Assembly: GCF_002023715.1 (NCBI RefSeq) | Contig: NZ_MAHX01000005.1 | Coordinates: 248,001-312,000 of the forward strand | Length of the DNA: 64,000 nt | Direction: 5' to 3' | From: Elizabethkingia occulta | GTDB taxonomy: Bacteria > Bacteroidota > Bacteroidia > Flavobacteriales > Weeksellaceae | Part shown: one piece after another, positions 54,358 through 63,184 of the stretch | How the letters are laid out: each line of letters opens with the position of its first letter | Numbering within the stretch: the stretch's first letter is position 1 | Translations under genes and position numbers: made by a program | The notes under the pieces: generated by a model | What the model saw: only the letters and a program-made list of their open reading frames with translations | The model's database searches: none | Told to the model about the DNA's origin: nothing

Positions 54358-56115
54358 ATGAAGAAGATTCTTTTCGGCGCAGCAATACTTTCAGTATTTA
54401 TATCCAAAGCCCAGCAAAAAACCTATGCCAATCCTGTAAATGTAGATTATGGTTACACGCCTATTCCTAATTTTGCAACACAGGGAAAACACAGGGCTAC
54501 TGCCGATCCTGTAATTGTAACTTTCAAAGGAAAATATTTTATGTTTTCTACAAACCAGTGGGGCTACTGGTGGAGTGACGATATGCTGAACTGGAAATTT
54601 GTCTCCCGTAAATTCCTTCTTCCACAACATAAAGTATATGACGAATTGTGTGCACCGGCTGTCTTTGTAATGAAAGATGCTATGTATGTTATTGGCTCGA
54701 CCCACAATCCTGATTTCCCTATCTGGAAAAGTACAGATCCCACTAAAGACAATTGGGAAATTGCCGTAAAAGAATTTAAAGTAGGTGCATGGGATCCTGC
54801 CTTCCATTATGATGAAGATACAGACAAACTTTATCTATACTGGGGCTCCAGTAATGCCTATCCTATTCTGGGAACAGAGATTAACACCAAAACATTACAA
54901 TCTGAAGGTTATGTAAAACCTCTTTTAGGATTAGAACCATCAGAACATGGCTGGGAAAGATTTGGAGAATATAATGACAATACCTTTTTACCACCTTTTA
55001 TAGAAGGTGCATGGATGACCAAGCATAATGGAAAATATTATCTGCAATATGGCGCTCCGGGAACGGAATTCAGTGGTTACGGAGATGGTGTTTATGTAAG
55101 TGACAAACCATTAGAGGGCTTCACCTACCAAAGCCATAATCCTTTTTCTTACAAACCTGGCGGATTTGCCAGAGGAGCCGGACATGGAGCTACATTTGAG
55201 GATAATTACAAAAACTGGTGGCATATTTCTACCATAGTTATATCAACCAAAAATAACTTTGAAAGGAGAATGGGTATCTGGCCTGCCGGATTCGACAAAG
55301 ATGATGTGATGTATACCAATACAGCCTATGGTGACTATCCTACTTACCTTCCACAATACGCACAGGGAAAAGACTTCAGCAAAGGACTTTTTGCCGGATG
55401 GATGCTGCTAAATTACCAGAAACCCGTTCAGGTTTCCTCGACTTTAGGTGGATTCCAGCCAAATCTTGCAGTAGATGAAGACATTAAAACCTATTGGAGT
55501 GCAAAAACCGGGAATGCAGGAGAATGGTACCAGACAGATTTAGGTGATATCTCTACAGTCAACGCCATACAGATCAATTATGCCGATCAGGATGCAGAGT
55601 TTTTAGGTAAAACACTGAACAAGATGCATCAGTATAAAATTTATGCTTCTAATGATGGAAAATCCTGGAAAACAATTGTAGACAAAAGTAAAAATCAAAA
55701 AGATGTACCGCACGATTATGTTGAGTTGGAAACTCCGGTGAAAGCACGTTTTCTGAAAATGGAAAACCTGAAAATGCCTACCGGAAAGTTTGCCTTAAGT
55801 GGATTCCGGGTGTTTGGTAAAGGTACCGGAGAAAAACCATCGGCAGTAGAAAACTTTGTTGCGCTGCGTGCAGAACCAAGAAAAAATGCTGACAGAAGAA
55901 GCGTATGGTTTAAATGGAAACAGAATGATCTGGCAGATGGTTATGTTATTTATTTTGGTAAATCTCCGGACAAATTATACGGAAGTATTATGGTATATGG
56001 TAAGAATGAATATTACTTTACTGGAGCCGATAAGAGTGATGCTTATTACTTCCAAATTGAAGCTTTTAATGCTAATGGTATTTCGGAACGAACTCCGGTA
56101 ATGAAATCGGAATAG
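54358..56115 (+). CDS. GH43-like glycosidase with CBM32-type and Fn3-like domains
   Basis: A 585-aa exported protein starting MKKILFGAAILSVF; an upstream ATG at 54337 is less likely. A signal peptide (to ~19) precedes a five-bladed GH43-like domain with candidate catalytic Asp50 (TADPVI), Asp146 (AWDPAF) and Glu216 (FIEGAWM). Residues ~365-495 form an F5/8-type C (CBM32) domain, with LAVDEDIKTYWSAKTG and ARFLKMENL. The last ~90 residues look fibronectin-III-like. The substrate is probably a host or plant glycan arabinoside/xyloside, not determinable here. The next gene begins three bases later. Confidence 0.85.
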   Translation: MKKILFGAAILSVFISKAQQKTYANPVNVDYGYTPIPNFATQGKHRATADPVIVTFKGKYFMFSTNQWGYWWSDDMLNWKFVSRKFLLPQHKVYDELCAPAVFVMKDAMYVIGSTHNPDFPIWKSTDPTKDNWEIAVKEFKVGAWDPAFHYDEDTDKLYLYWGSSNAYPILGTEINTKTLQSEGYVKPLLGLEPSEHGWERFGEYNDNTFLPPFIEGAWMTKHNGKYYLQYGAPGTEFSGYGDGVYVSDKPLEGFTYQSHNPFSYKPGGFARGAGHGATFEDNYKNWWHISTIVISTKNNFERRMGIWPAGFDKDDVMYTNTAYGDYPTYLPQYAQGKDFSKGLFAGWMLLNYQKPVQVSSTLGGFQPNLAVDEDIKTYWSAKTGNAGEWYQTDLGDISTVNAIQINYADQDAEFLGKTLNKMHQYKIYASNDGKSWKTIVDKSKNQKDVPHDYVELETPVKARFLKMENLKMPTGKFALSGFRVFGKGTGEKPSAVENFVALRAEPRKNADRRSVWFKWKQNDLADGYVIYFGKSPDKLYGSIMVYGKNEYYFTGADKSDAYYFQIEAFNANGISERTPVMKSE

Positions 56116-56118
56116 ACA

Positions 56119-57189
56119 ATGGCTATATTACAGATAATTTTAGAAATCTTATCGGTATTGGCAGTTGCAAGCGTGCTGATTCCGTTTATTAAAAATGATT
56201 ACTGGACATTTCGGATTTTTGATTACCCAAGATTTCAAAAATTCGTTATTCTTATTATCCTTATAATAGCCTGGTTTTTCATATTTCGGGAGCCTAATAA
56301 TTTTCAGAAAGTCCTTTTAGGACTTCAGATTTTATGTATTCTCTATCTCGTTTATCTCATTCTTCCCTATACCTTTTTAGGCAAGAAAATGATTAACAGA
56401 ACAATTCCGAAGCCTGAAGAAAAGCCATTGAATTTATTGGTTTGTAATGTCTATCAGGACAACACCAATCACGCAAAGCTTTGTCAACTAATTGAGTCTA
56501 AAGATCCGGATATTGTATTTCTTTTGGAAACAGATAACCACTGGAAAACCGGCCTGAAAAAAGCCACAGATAAATACACCTATAAAATTGAAGTACCGTT
56601 AGATAACACTTACGGTCTATTGTTTTACTCGAAGTTAAAATTATTATATTCAGAAGTCAAATATCTGGTCAGTAAAGAGATTCCTTCGATCATTGCAGAT
56701 GTAGAATATAACAACAATGTGGTACGACTTTATGGTATACATCCCACTCCTCCGGTTCCGCAGGAAAATGAAGAAAGTACTGAAAGAGATGCCGAGATTC
56801 TTCTGGTAGGTAAACAGGCAAAAGAGTATGCAAAACCTGCTATTGTCTTTGGTGATCTGAATGACGTTGCCTGGTCGCACACTACAAAACTGTTCCTAAA
56901 AACAAGTGGATTATTAGATGCCCGCAGAGGCCGTGGAATGTACAATACTTTTCATGCAAAATACTGGTTTCTGAGATGGCCTCTTGACCACTTTTTTATT
57001 AGTCCACATTTCCGTTTAGTCAATATGAAAGTCGAAAAATCTGTTGACTCCGATCACTTTCCTATTAGTCTTTCTTTGGTCATAAGATCGCAGGACAAGA
57101 GTGAAAAATTTGATGCTAGTGCTGAAGATCATGCAGAAGCACAGGAAAAAATTGAAGACGGTTTGGAGAAAGGAGATGCAAATAATTAA
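56119..57189 (+). CDS. membrane-anchored endonuclease/exonuclease/phosphatase-family protein
   Basis: A 356-aa protein with three N-terminal membrane helices (to ~90) and a C-terminal EEP (DNase I-like) domain. LNLLVCNVYQDN, DIVFLLETDNHW, IVFGDLNDVAWS and VDSDHFPISLSL carry the metal and catalytic residues. Such proteins are phosphodiesterases or phosphatases; the substrate is unknown. It starts three bases after the GH43 gene, so the two form an operon. A charged tail rich in Glu/Asp ends the protein. Confidence 0.85.
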   Translation: MAILQIILEILSVLAVASVLIPFIKNDYWTFRIFDYPRFQKFVILIILIIAWFFIFREPNNFQKVLLGLQILCILYLVYLILPYTFLGKKMINRTIPKPEEKPLNLLVCNVYQDNTNHAKLCQLIESKDPDIVFLLETDNHWKTGLKKATDKYTYKIEVPLDNTYGLLFYSKLKLLYSEVKYLVSKEIPSIIADVEYNNNVVRLYGIHPTPPVPQENEESTERDAEILLVGKQAKEYAKPAIVFGDLNDVAWSHTTKLFLKTSGLLDARRGRGMYNTFHAKYWFLRWPLDHFFISPHFRLVNMKVEKSVDSDHFPISLSLVIRSQDKSEKFDASAEDHAEAQEKIEDGLEKGDANN

Positions 57190-57243
57190 AAACAAACATT
57201 TTGATTTACATAAAAGTAAATAGTTAAATAAATTACCCTAAAG

Positions 57244-57276
57244 TTTTCTGAAAAAACAGATAAATCCATACATTTG
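57244..57276 (+). promoter_or_regulatory. pheA promoter
   Basis: TTTT (57244-57247), 21 bases, then TACATTTG (57269-57276). The box ends four bases before the pheA ATG, which suggests a leaderless or very short 5' UTR. Confidence 0.6.
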
Positions 57277-57280
57277 TCCT

Positions 57281-58129
57281 ATGAAAATAGCATTCCTCGG
57301 GCCTCAAGCATCATTTACTCAGTTAACTGCTACCCAAATTTTTCCAAATGAAGAACTAATTCCACAATCCAGTATTCTGGACTGTTTTCTGGCGGTTAAA
57401 AATGATTTGGTAGACAAGGCTGTAGTTCCTTTGGAAAACTCTATTGAAGGAACTGTTTCTATGACTCTGGATTATCTGTATGACACCAGTAATATTGTTA
57501 TAGAAGCTGAAGCTGTAATGCCAATCTCGCACCAGCTTATGATTCATCCTTCTCATGATAACAGTGAAGAAATTGAGAAGATTTATTCACATCCGCAGGC
57601 ACTTGCACAGTCTTATCACTTTCTGAATAAGAATTATCCTGAAGTAGTAAAACAGGAATTTGCATCAACAGCTGCTGCAGCTAAAAAAGTTTCAGAAACT
57701 CCCGAACGCAAAATTGCGGCGGTAGCAAATTCGTTTGCAGCAAAATTATATGGTTTAAAAATCATCAATAGCAACATTCAGGATTTTGAACAAAATCATA
57801 CCCGTTTCATCGTTATTTCTAAGAAAAAAGCTGATTGGGTAACCGAACTGCCAAAGGTAACAGAGAAAACAAGTCTTCTAATAACACTTCCTGAAGATCA
57901 TGCCGGAGGCTTGCATCAGGTATTGTCTGTTTTTGCATGGAGAAAACTAAACCTTAGCAAGATAGAATCCAGAACCCTTAAGACTGGTTTAGGAAACTAC
58001 TTCTTCTTCATCAATATCGATGGTCCCTGGAAGGAGGTATTGATTAAAAATTCGTTTGAAGAACTGGAAAGTATTGGTGCTAATATAAAACCGTTAGGCC
58101 ACTATTCAGAATACATGCTGGAAAGCTAG
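57281..58129 (+). CDS. pheA: prephenate dehydratase
   Basis: Converts prephenate to phenylpyruvate in phenylalanine synthesis. The 282-aa monofunctional protein has IAFLGPQASFTQLTA, VPLENSIEGTV, the NHTRFIVIS motif whose TRF is catalytic, and a C-terminal ACT domain (LITLPEDHAGGLHQVLSVFA) with the ESR motif (KIESRT) of the phenylalanine feedback site. There is no chorismate mutase domain. It stands alone, but with the trp operon it places two aromatic branch pathways in this window. Confidence 0.94.
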   Translation: MKIAFLGPQASFTQLTATQIFPNEELIPQSSILDCFLAVKNDLVDKAVVPLENSIEGTVSMTLDYLYDTSNIVIEAEAVMPISHQLMIHPSHDNSEEIEKIYSHPQALAQSYHFLNKNYPEVVKQEFASTAAAAKKVSETPERKIAAVANSFAAKLYGLKIINSNIQDFEQNHTRFIVISKKKADWVTELPKVTEKTSLLITLPEDHAGGLHQVLSVFAWRKLNLSKIESRTLKTGLGNYFFFINIDGPWKEVLIKNSFEELESIGANIKPLGHYSEYMLES

Positions 58130-58148
58130 TGTAAGTAGGAAAGACAAA

Positions 58149-58200
58149 GTTAGAAGTACGAAGTCAAGAATATTCTTATTTCTAAATTCGTACTTCTAAC
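58149..58200. repeat. inverted repeat between pheA and rarA
   Basis: The stem gttagaagtacgaa (58149-58162) pairs with ttcgtacttctaac (58187-58200) across a 24-base loop. It lies between convergent genes; a terminator role is possible but there is no clean T-run. Confidence 0.6.
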
Positions 58201-58208
58201 TTCTAAAT

Positions 58209-59489
58209 TTATTTATATTTCCCTTTCCACTTCTTTTCCTGCTCTGCATCTATTTTCTTCTCGGTAGAGTTATTTCCCGGATTATAGAATTTCGTTCCGG
58301 AAATCTCTTCAGGTAGAAACTCCTGATCTACAAAACTACCCTCATAACTATGAGCATATTTGTATTCTTTTCCGTAATCCATTTCTTTCATTAATTTGGT
58401 AGGTGCATTTCTCAAATGTAGTGGCACCGGAAGATTTCCAGTTTGTTTCACCAAGCTCATGGCATCATTAATTGCCATATAAGCCGAATTACTCTTTGGC
58501 GACACTGCCAGATATACCGCACATTCGCTTAGAAGGATTCTCGCTTCCGGATTACCAATGACATTGATGGCCTGAAAACAATTATTAGCCATAATAAGAG
58601 CATTAGGATTTGCCAAACCTATGTCTTCTGAAGCAGAAATAAGCATTCTGCGGGCAATGAATTTAATATCCTCTCCTCCTACCAACATTCTGGCCAACCA
58701 ATAGACAGCTCCGTTAGGATCAGAACCTCTTATCGATTTTATAAAGGCAGAGATAATATCATAATGTTGCTCTCCATTTTTATCATAGAGCGCCATACTT
58801 TCCTGAAGGACACTTAGTACATCTTCATTTTCAATTTCTGTCTTCTTACTATGGAGAAACTGATTTAGTACGATTTCGACAGAATTAATAAGCTTTCTGG
58901 CATCACCACCGGAATACTGGATAAATGCAGCTTTATCTTTTAAGCTGAATTTTGTTCCGGAATCCTTATTGTATCTTTCAACAGCAACATCTGCAAGGCC
59001 TTCAAGCTTTTCATAGTCTAAAGCCTTTAAAACATAAACCTGGCTTCTTGACAGCAATGCAGAGACTACTTCAAAGCTAGGATTTTCAGTCGTTGCTCCG
59101 ATCAGAACAATCCAACCTTTCTCTACGGCATGTAACAAACTGTCCTGCTGACTCTTATTGAACCTGTGGATCTCATCGATAAACAGAATTGGACTTTTGC
59201 CTGAGAAAAGATTCTGCTGCTTGGCCTGCTCTATAACTTCACGTACATCTTTAACACCAGAGGACACAGCACTAAGTTTGAAAAATTTCCTTCCGGAATT
59301 CTCAGAAATAATCTCTGAAAGTGTTGTCTTTCCTGTTCCCGGAGGTCCCCAGAATATAATAGAATTCAGCGTATCATGCTCTACCATTTTACGTATAGGA
59401 CCGTTTGGACCGGTTAAATGTTCCTGCCCGATAACTTCATCTAAATTCTTTGGTCGCAGTTTTTCTGCTAAAGGGATATTTGTGCTCAT
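58209..59489 (-). CDS. rarA: replication-associated recombination protein A (RarA/MgsA)
   Basis: A 426-aa AAA+ ATPase of the clamp-loader-like RarA group that acts at stalled replication forks. Walker A is GPPGTGKT (48-55), Walker B is LFIDEIHRFNKSQQD, and sensor 1 is GATTENPSFEV. The C-terminal domain has ISAFIKSIRGSDPNGAVYWL and RNAPTKLMKEMDYGKEYKYA. The length and order are typical. Confidence 0.94.
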   Translation of the reverse strand: MSTNIPLAEKLRPKNLDEVIGQEHLTGPNGPIRKMVEHDTLNSIIFWGPPGTGKTTLSEIISENSGRKFFKLSAVSSGVKDVREVIEQAKQQNLFSGKSPILFIDEIHRFNKSQQDSLLHAVEKGWIVLIGATTENPSFEVVSALLSRSQVYVLKALDYEKLEGLADVAVERYNKDSGTKFSLKDKAAFIQYSGGDARKLINSVEIVLNQFLHSKKTEIENEDVLSVLQESMALYDKNGEQHYDIISAFIKSIRGSDPNGAVYWLARMLVGGEDIKFIARRMLISASEDIGLANPNALIMANNCFQAINVIGNPEARILLSECAVYLAVSPKSNSAYMAINDAMSLVKQTGNLPVPLHLRNAPTKLMKEMDYGKEYKYAHSYEGSFVDQEFLPEEISGTKFYNPGNNSTEKKIDAEQEKKWKGKYK

Positions 59490-59552
59490 GAAATCAGAAT
59501 AGAAAGCATAATATTTAATGCTTTAAGTTTCCAAATTTACAGAAATTTCGCC

Positions 59553-59560
59553 TATTTTTG
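59553..59560 (+). promoter_or_regulatory. -7 box before yidD
   Basis: TATTTTTG matches TAnnTTTG, 18 bases before the ATG of yidD. A -33 TTTG is not clear. Confidence 0.5.
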
Positions 59561-59578
59561 TGAGTATTAAAGTCGAGA

Positions 59579-59818
59579 ATGTTAAATAAAATACTGATTT
59601 TCCCTTTCGTTATGCTGATAAGATTTTATCAGTATGCTATATCACCATGGTTGGGAAAAAACTGCAGATATACCCCTACATGCTCGCAATATACACTTGA
59701 AGCATTAAAGATACACGGCCTGTTTAAAGGAGGTTATCTGGGTGCCAAAAGAATACTAAGTTGCCATCCATGGGGCGGCAGTGGCTACGACCCTGTTCCC
59801 AAGAAACATAAATGTTAA
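59579..59818 (+). CDS. yidD: membrane protein insertion efficiency factor
   Basis: A 79-aa protein with the full YidD pattern: [20 protein letters not shown], then [15 protein letters not shown] and [15 protein letters not shown]. It aids insertion of membrane proteins by YidC. It is not next to rnpA/yidC, as is usual in other phyla. It is 17 bases upstream of lgt and probably co-transcribed with it. Confidence 0.94.
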   Translation: MLNKILIFPFVMLIRFYQYAISPWLGKNCRYTPTCSQYTLEALKIHGLFKGGYLGAKRILSCHPWGGSGYDPVPKKHKC

Positions 59819-59835
59819 TAATAAACTATCTATAA

Positions 59836-61071
59836 ATGAACAATATTCTTCTAAGAATCTACTTATTCGTTTTTGCGTTGTTCGCTCAGGGGTTATTCTC
59901 TCAGAATCACACTGACGGATTATCCGACGGAACACTGATTGTAAATAAAGAGAAAAAAATTCCTGTGAAAATCTTTGCCACTACATCCGGCAGAGATTTC
60001 GGAAGTTTCGCTCAGAAAACCCAAAACAGTAACATTCTGATTATTCTGAACAGCTCTATAAATGAGTATGCTTCTACTCCGGTTTTCGAGGAATATAAAA
60101 TTAAAGGCTACAAGCTTTTAAATAAAAAATTCCAGCCAGCAGACAACAGTAATCCAAAGGATTACAAATATTTCTATAAGCCTCTAAATCCACAGAATGA
60201 CATAGAAGAAGGAGCAAAAGCTGAATTGGAAACTCCATATAAAATATGGGATCCTTCTGTAGGATTTAAGTTAGGCCCTATTACATTACACTTCTACAGC
60301 TTAATGTTCGTTTTTGCCTTTGGATTTGGTTATATCCTGATGAAGAGAATATTCAAGATAGATGGTGTAGACCAGAAATATCTGGATCCTCTTTTCACAT
60401 GGACTTTAATTGGTACCATACTAGGAGCTCGTTTAGGACACGTCATTTTCTATCAGCCAGAATTATTCAAACAAGACTTCTGGTCTGTATTTTTGCCTAT
60501 CCAGACAAAGCCGGAATTCAAATTTACCGGATTCTCCGGTCTTGCCAGCCATGGTGCTACAATAGCCCTAATCCTTACAACACTATACTATTCCTATAAA
60601 ATTATCAAAAAGAATCCTTTCTGGGTTTATGACAGGCTTGGTATTGTAGTTGCTTTAGGTGGTGCTTTTGTAAGAATGGGTAACTTCTTCAACTCTGAGA
60701 TTATCGGGAAGCAGGTAGCCCCAAATTCTCCTTTCGCTATACTATTCCCACAGCAAAGCAGCGAATATGGTATTACAGTACCACGCTACCCTAGCCAGTT
60801 ATTTGAAGCTATAGGCTATGTTCTTTTATTTATCCTTCTTTGGTACCTTTACCGTAAGACTGATAAGAAATATCAGCAAGGATGGTTATTTGGTTTATTT
60901 TTCATTATCCTTTGGGCTATCAGATTCTTTGTAGAGTTCCTTAAGGAACCTCAGGGAGATGAATTTATCCAGTTTGCAGGTCTTAATACCGGACAGGTAT
61001 TAAGTATTCCGTTTATGCTTGCAGGCTTTGCCATTATGCTTTATTCTAAAAAAAATAAACTGGAAAAATAA
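59836..61071 (+). CDS. lgt: prolipoprotein diacylglyceryl transferase with an N-terminal extension
   Basis: Attaches diacylglycerol to lipobox cysteines. The Lgt core (residues ~146-411) shows SLMFVFAFGFGYIL, RLGHVIFYQ, GLASHGATIAL (~236-246), the signature VRMGNFFNSEIIG (279-291), YPSQLFEAIGY and FFVEFLKEPQ. The first ~145 residues are extra: a signal peptide (ends FSQ, ~23) and a periplasmic domain with no recognised family. Ordinary Lgt proteins are ~260-300 aa. The window encodes several lipoproteins that would be substrates. Confidence 0.93.
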   Translation: MNNILLRIYLFVFALFAQGLFSQNHTDGLSDGTLIVNKEKKIPVKIFATTSGRDFGSFAQKTQNSNILIILNSSINEYASTPVFEEYKIKGYKLLNKKFQPADNSNPKDYKYFYKPLNPQNDIEEGAKAELETPYKIWDPSVGFKLGPITLHFYSLMFVFAFGFGYILMKRIFKIDGVDQKYLDPLFTWTLIGTILGARLGHVIFYQPELFKQDFWSVFLPIQTKPEFKFTGFSGLASHGATIALILTTLYYSYKIIKKNPFWVYDRLGIVVALGGAFVRMGNFFNSEIIGKQVAPNSPFAILFPQQSSEYGITVPRYPSQLFEAIGYVLLFILLWYLYRKTDKKYQQGWLFGLFFIILWAIRFFVEFLKEPQGDEFIQFAGLNTGQVLSIPFMLAGFAIMLYSKKNKLEK

Positions 61072-61079
61072 TTTTTCAT

Positions 61080-61087
61080 TACTTTTG
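61080..61087 (+). promoter_or_regulatory. -7 box before mscL
   Basis: TACTTTTG matches TAnnTTTG, 25 bases before the ATG of mscL. Confidence 0.45.
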
Positions 61088-61112
61088 TTGTACAAATAAT
61101 AAACAAAGCACT

Positions 61113-61550
61113 ATGGGATTTATAAAAGAATTTAAAGAATTTGCAATTAAAGGCAATGCCTTTGATCTGGCAGTAGGGGTAATCATTGGTGGAGCATTTG
61201 GTAAAATTGTTACCAGTGTAATCGATGACCTTGTAATGCCAATTGTTGCTGCTATTGCAGGCAAACCTGATTTCAGCAGTATTTATTTTGCAATGGGAAA
61301 AGGCTCCGAGCTCATCCCTGCAGGCGCTACTTTGGCTAAGGCTAAAGAAATAGCTCCGGATGCAGCAATTTTTGCTTATGGTAATTTTATTACTGTTGCT
61401 ATCAATTTCTTACTATTAGCTTTTGTAGTATTCTTAATGGTCAAGAGTATTAATAAAATGAAAAAGAAACAAGCAGACGAACCTGCAGCAGAACCATCTT
61501 CTACTGACAAGTTATTGATGGAAATTCGCGATCAATTAAAGAAGAACTAA
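61113..61550 (+). CDS. mscL: large-conductance mechanosensitive channel
   Basis: A 145-aa protein: FKEFAIKGNAFDLAVGVIIG, then GAFGKIVTSVIDDLVMPIVA (TM1), a periplasmic loop, TM2 (~82-104) and a basic C-terminal bundle ending LLMEIRDQLKKN. It opens under membrane tension to release osmolytes. It is followed by a strong terminator. Confidence 0.95.
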   Translation: MGFIKEFKEFAIKGNAFDLAVGVIIGGAFGKIVTSVIDDLVMPIVAAIAGKPDFSSIYFAMGKGSELIPAGATLAKAKEIAPDAAIFAYGNFITVAINFLLLAFVVFLMVKSINKMKKKQADEPAAEPSSTDKLLMEIRDQLKKN

Positions 61551-61573
61551 TTTATTCTTCTTATCAGATAAAG

Positions 61574-61602
61574 AAAGGCCGGAATATATTCCGGCCTTTT
61601 TT
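61574..61602 (+). terminator. terminator of mscL
   Basis: The stem aaaggccggaa / ttccggccttt is followed by TTTTT. Confidence 0.92.
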
Positions 61603-61693
61603 GTGTGTGGTTTTATTAATGGTGAGGGCTATAAAACTAATACAAAAGTTCAAAAAATTTAAACAGCAAATAAATCCTAACTTTCTTTTAAAT

Positions 61694-61726
61694 AAACCTT
61701 ATAGGTTTTGGAAACCTATAAGGTTT
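61694..61726. repeat. 15-bp perfect inverted repeat with a 3-nt loop
   Basis: aaaccttataggttt (61694-61708), loop tgg, then its exact complement aaacctataaggttt (61712-61726). It is between the mscL and serA terminators and belongs to no gene. Confidence 0.8.
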
Positions 61727-61745
61727 GTATGTTTTTAATTTTTAA

Positions 61746-61779
61746 AACAAAAAGACCGAAAGAAAACTTCCGGCCTTTT
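61746..61779 (-). terminator. terminator of the OMF-HAD-serA operon
   Basis: The stem with G-U pairs aaagaccgaaag / cttccggccttt has a T-run on the minus strand. It lies 22 bases after the serA stop. Confidence 0.8.
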
Positions 61780-61800
61780 GTATTTTTATACTGAATGTAT

Positions 61801-62754
61801 TTAAGATAGAATTTCGTTGATCTGATCCGCTAATTCTTCTCCAATACGATCCTGAGCTTCTAATGTAGCTGCCCCGATATGCGGAGACAAAGAAATCTTA
61901 GAATGTGCTAATATCTTATCTGAAGGAGCTGGCTCATTTTCGAATACATCCAGACCGGCAAAGCGTACTTTACCTGAATCCAAAGCTTCAATCAGCGCTT
62001 CTTCATCTATAACACCACCTCTGGCACAATTTATAAGCATTACACCATCTTTCATCATGTCAAGTTGCTCTTTCCCGATTACAAAACCTTTCTGCGCAGG
62101 AACGTGCAATGTGATAATATCTGCTTCTTTTAATATTTGTTCAATCGGTTCGGTAATAATATCTACGTTAATAGATTGACCATTATAGAAATCTACTTCG
62201 ATATTTGCTTTTCCTACAAATGTATCGGCAGCAATAACTTTCATACGAAGTCCAAGAGCAATTCTCGCTACTTCAATACCAATTCTGCCCATACCAATAA
62301 TTCCTATTGTCTTACCACGCAACTCTATACCACCAGCATAAGCTTTTTTAAGCTTTTCGAATTCAGTATTTCCTGAATCCGGCATTTTTCTGTTGGAATC
62401 ATAAAGGAAACGAATTCCGGAATATAAATGAGCAAATACCAGCTCGGCAACAGATTCAGAAGATGCAGCCGGAGTATTAATTACTTTTATTCCTTTTTCT
62501 CTGGCGTATTCTACATCTATATTATCCATTCCGACCCCTCCTCTGCCAATAATCTTAAGAGAAGGGCAATTGTCTATAATATCCTTGCGTACCTTTGTAG
62601 CACTGCGCACTAATAAAACATCCATCTGATTGGTATTAATGTAGGAGATTAGTTCTTCTTGCGGAACTTTATCTGTGATGACCTGAAAGCCATAATTAAT
62701 TAGTTTTTTTATTCCACTCCCTGAAAGCCCGTCGTTGGCTAAAATCTTTTTCAT
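61801..62754 (-). CDS. serA: D-3-phosphoglycerate dehydrogenase-like 2-hydroxyacid dehydrogenase
   Basis: An NAD-dependent dehydrogenase of 317 aa. Motifs are IGRGGVGMDNIDVEYAREKG, the Rossmann loop GIIGMGRIGIEVA (~147-159), NCARGGVIDEEALI (catalytic Arg) and LSPHIGAATLEAQ (catalytic His). It lacks the C-terminal ACT domain, as in short SerA proteins. The likely reaction is 3-phosphoglycerate to phosphohydroxypyruvate, but another 2-hydroxyacid substrate is possible. It begins one base after the HAD gene. Confidence 0.85.
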   Translation of the reverse strand: MKKILANDGLSGSGIKKLINYGFQVITDKVPQEELISYINTNQMDVLLVRSATKVRKDIIDNCPSLKIIGRGGVGMDNIDVEYAREKGIKVINTPAASSESVAELVFAHLYSGIRFLYDSNRKMPDSGNTEFEKLKKAYAGGIELRGKTIGIIGMGRIGIEVARIALGLRMKVIAADTFVGKANIEVDFYNGQSINVDIITEPIEQILKEADIITLHVPAQKGFVIGKEQLDMMKDGVMLINCARGGVIDEEALIEALDSGKVRFAGLDVFENEPAPSDKILAHSKISLSPHIGAATLEAQDRIGEELADQINEILS

Positions 62755-62755
62755 A

Positions 62756-63157
62756 TTAATCTTTAAAAACTTTTATTTTCACTTTCTTTTCTATCATATC
62801 TGTAAACTTTCCTTTGTAGCGTGTAGCCTTTACCAGGTGATTATCTATCCAGTGGTAATTTCCACCTCTCGGCTTGCCCAAAAGAACACTATGAAACTTA
62901 AATCCATTATCTCTCAGCCATGTCTCGGTAATCTCCCGTAAGTCCTCGGTTCTGGATGTAAAAAAGCAAATCTGATGCCCTTCATCGTACCATCTGTTGA
63001 TAGTTGCAAGTGCATCCGGAAATGGTTTACATGTTTTCATCCTCTCCGGTTCCTCATTAGGGACATCGTCCGTAATTGTTCCGTCAATATCAATAAGATA
63101 ATTGATTACTCCATCTTTCAGCATCGGGCTAAGATGGTCTTTGAATTCTAGTTCCAT
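62756..63157 (-). CDS. HAD-fold phosphatase-like protein
   Basis: A 133-aa protein with a HAD motif I (YLIDIDGTITDD, ~20-31, with nucleophile and acid/base Asp), motif II (FFTSRTEDLREITETWL) and a C-terminal KPRGGNYHWIDNH segment. It is short and resembles the NT5C-like or polynucleotide-type HAD proteins. The substrate is unknown. It is 27 bases after the outer-membrane gene and one base before serA. Confidence 0.78.
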   Translation of the reverse strand: MELEFKDHLSPMLKDGVINYLIDIDGTITDDVPNEEPERMKTCKPFPDALATINRWYDEGHQICFFTSRTEDLREITETWLRDNGFKFHSVLLGKPRGGNYHWIDNHLVKATRYKGKFTDMIEKKVKIKVFKD

Positions 63158-63184
63158 AGTTTTAGTTTAACGTTCATATCTCGC

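Noticed and set aside
58149-58200. terminator between pheA and rarA
   Set aside because: The stem is good, but the 24-base loop and lack of a clean T-run make it better described as an inverted repeat.
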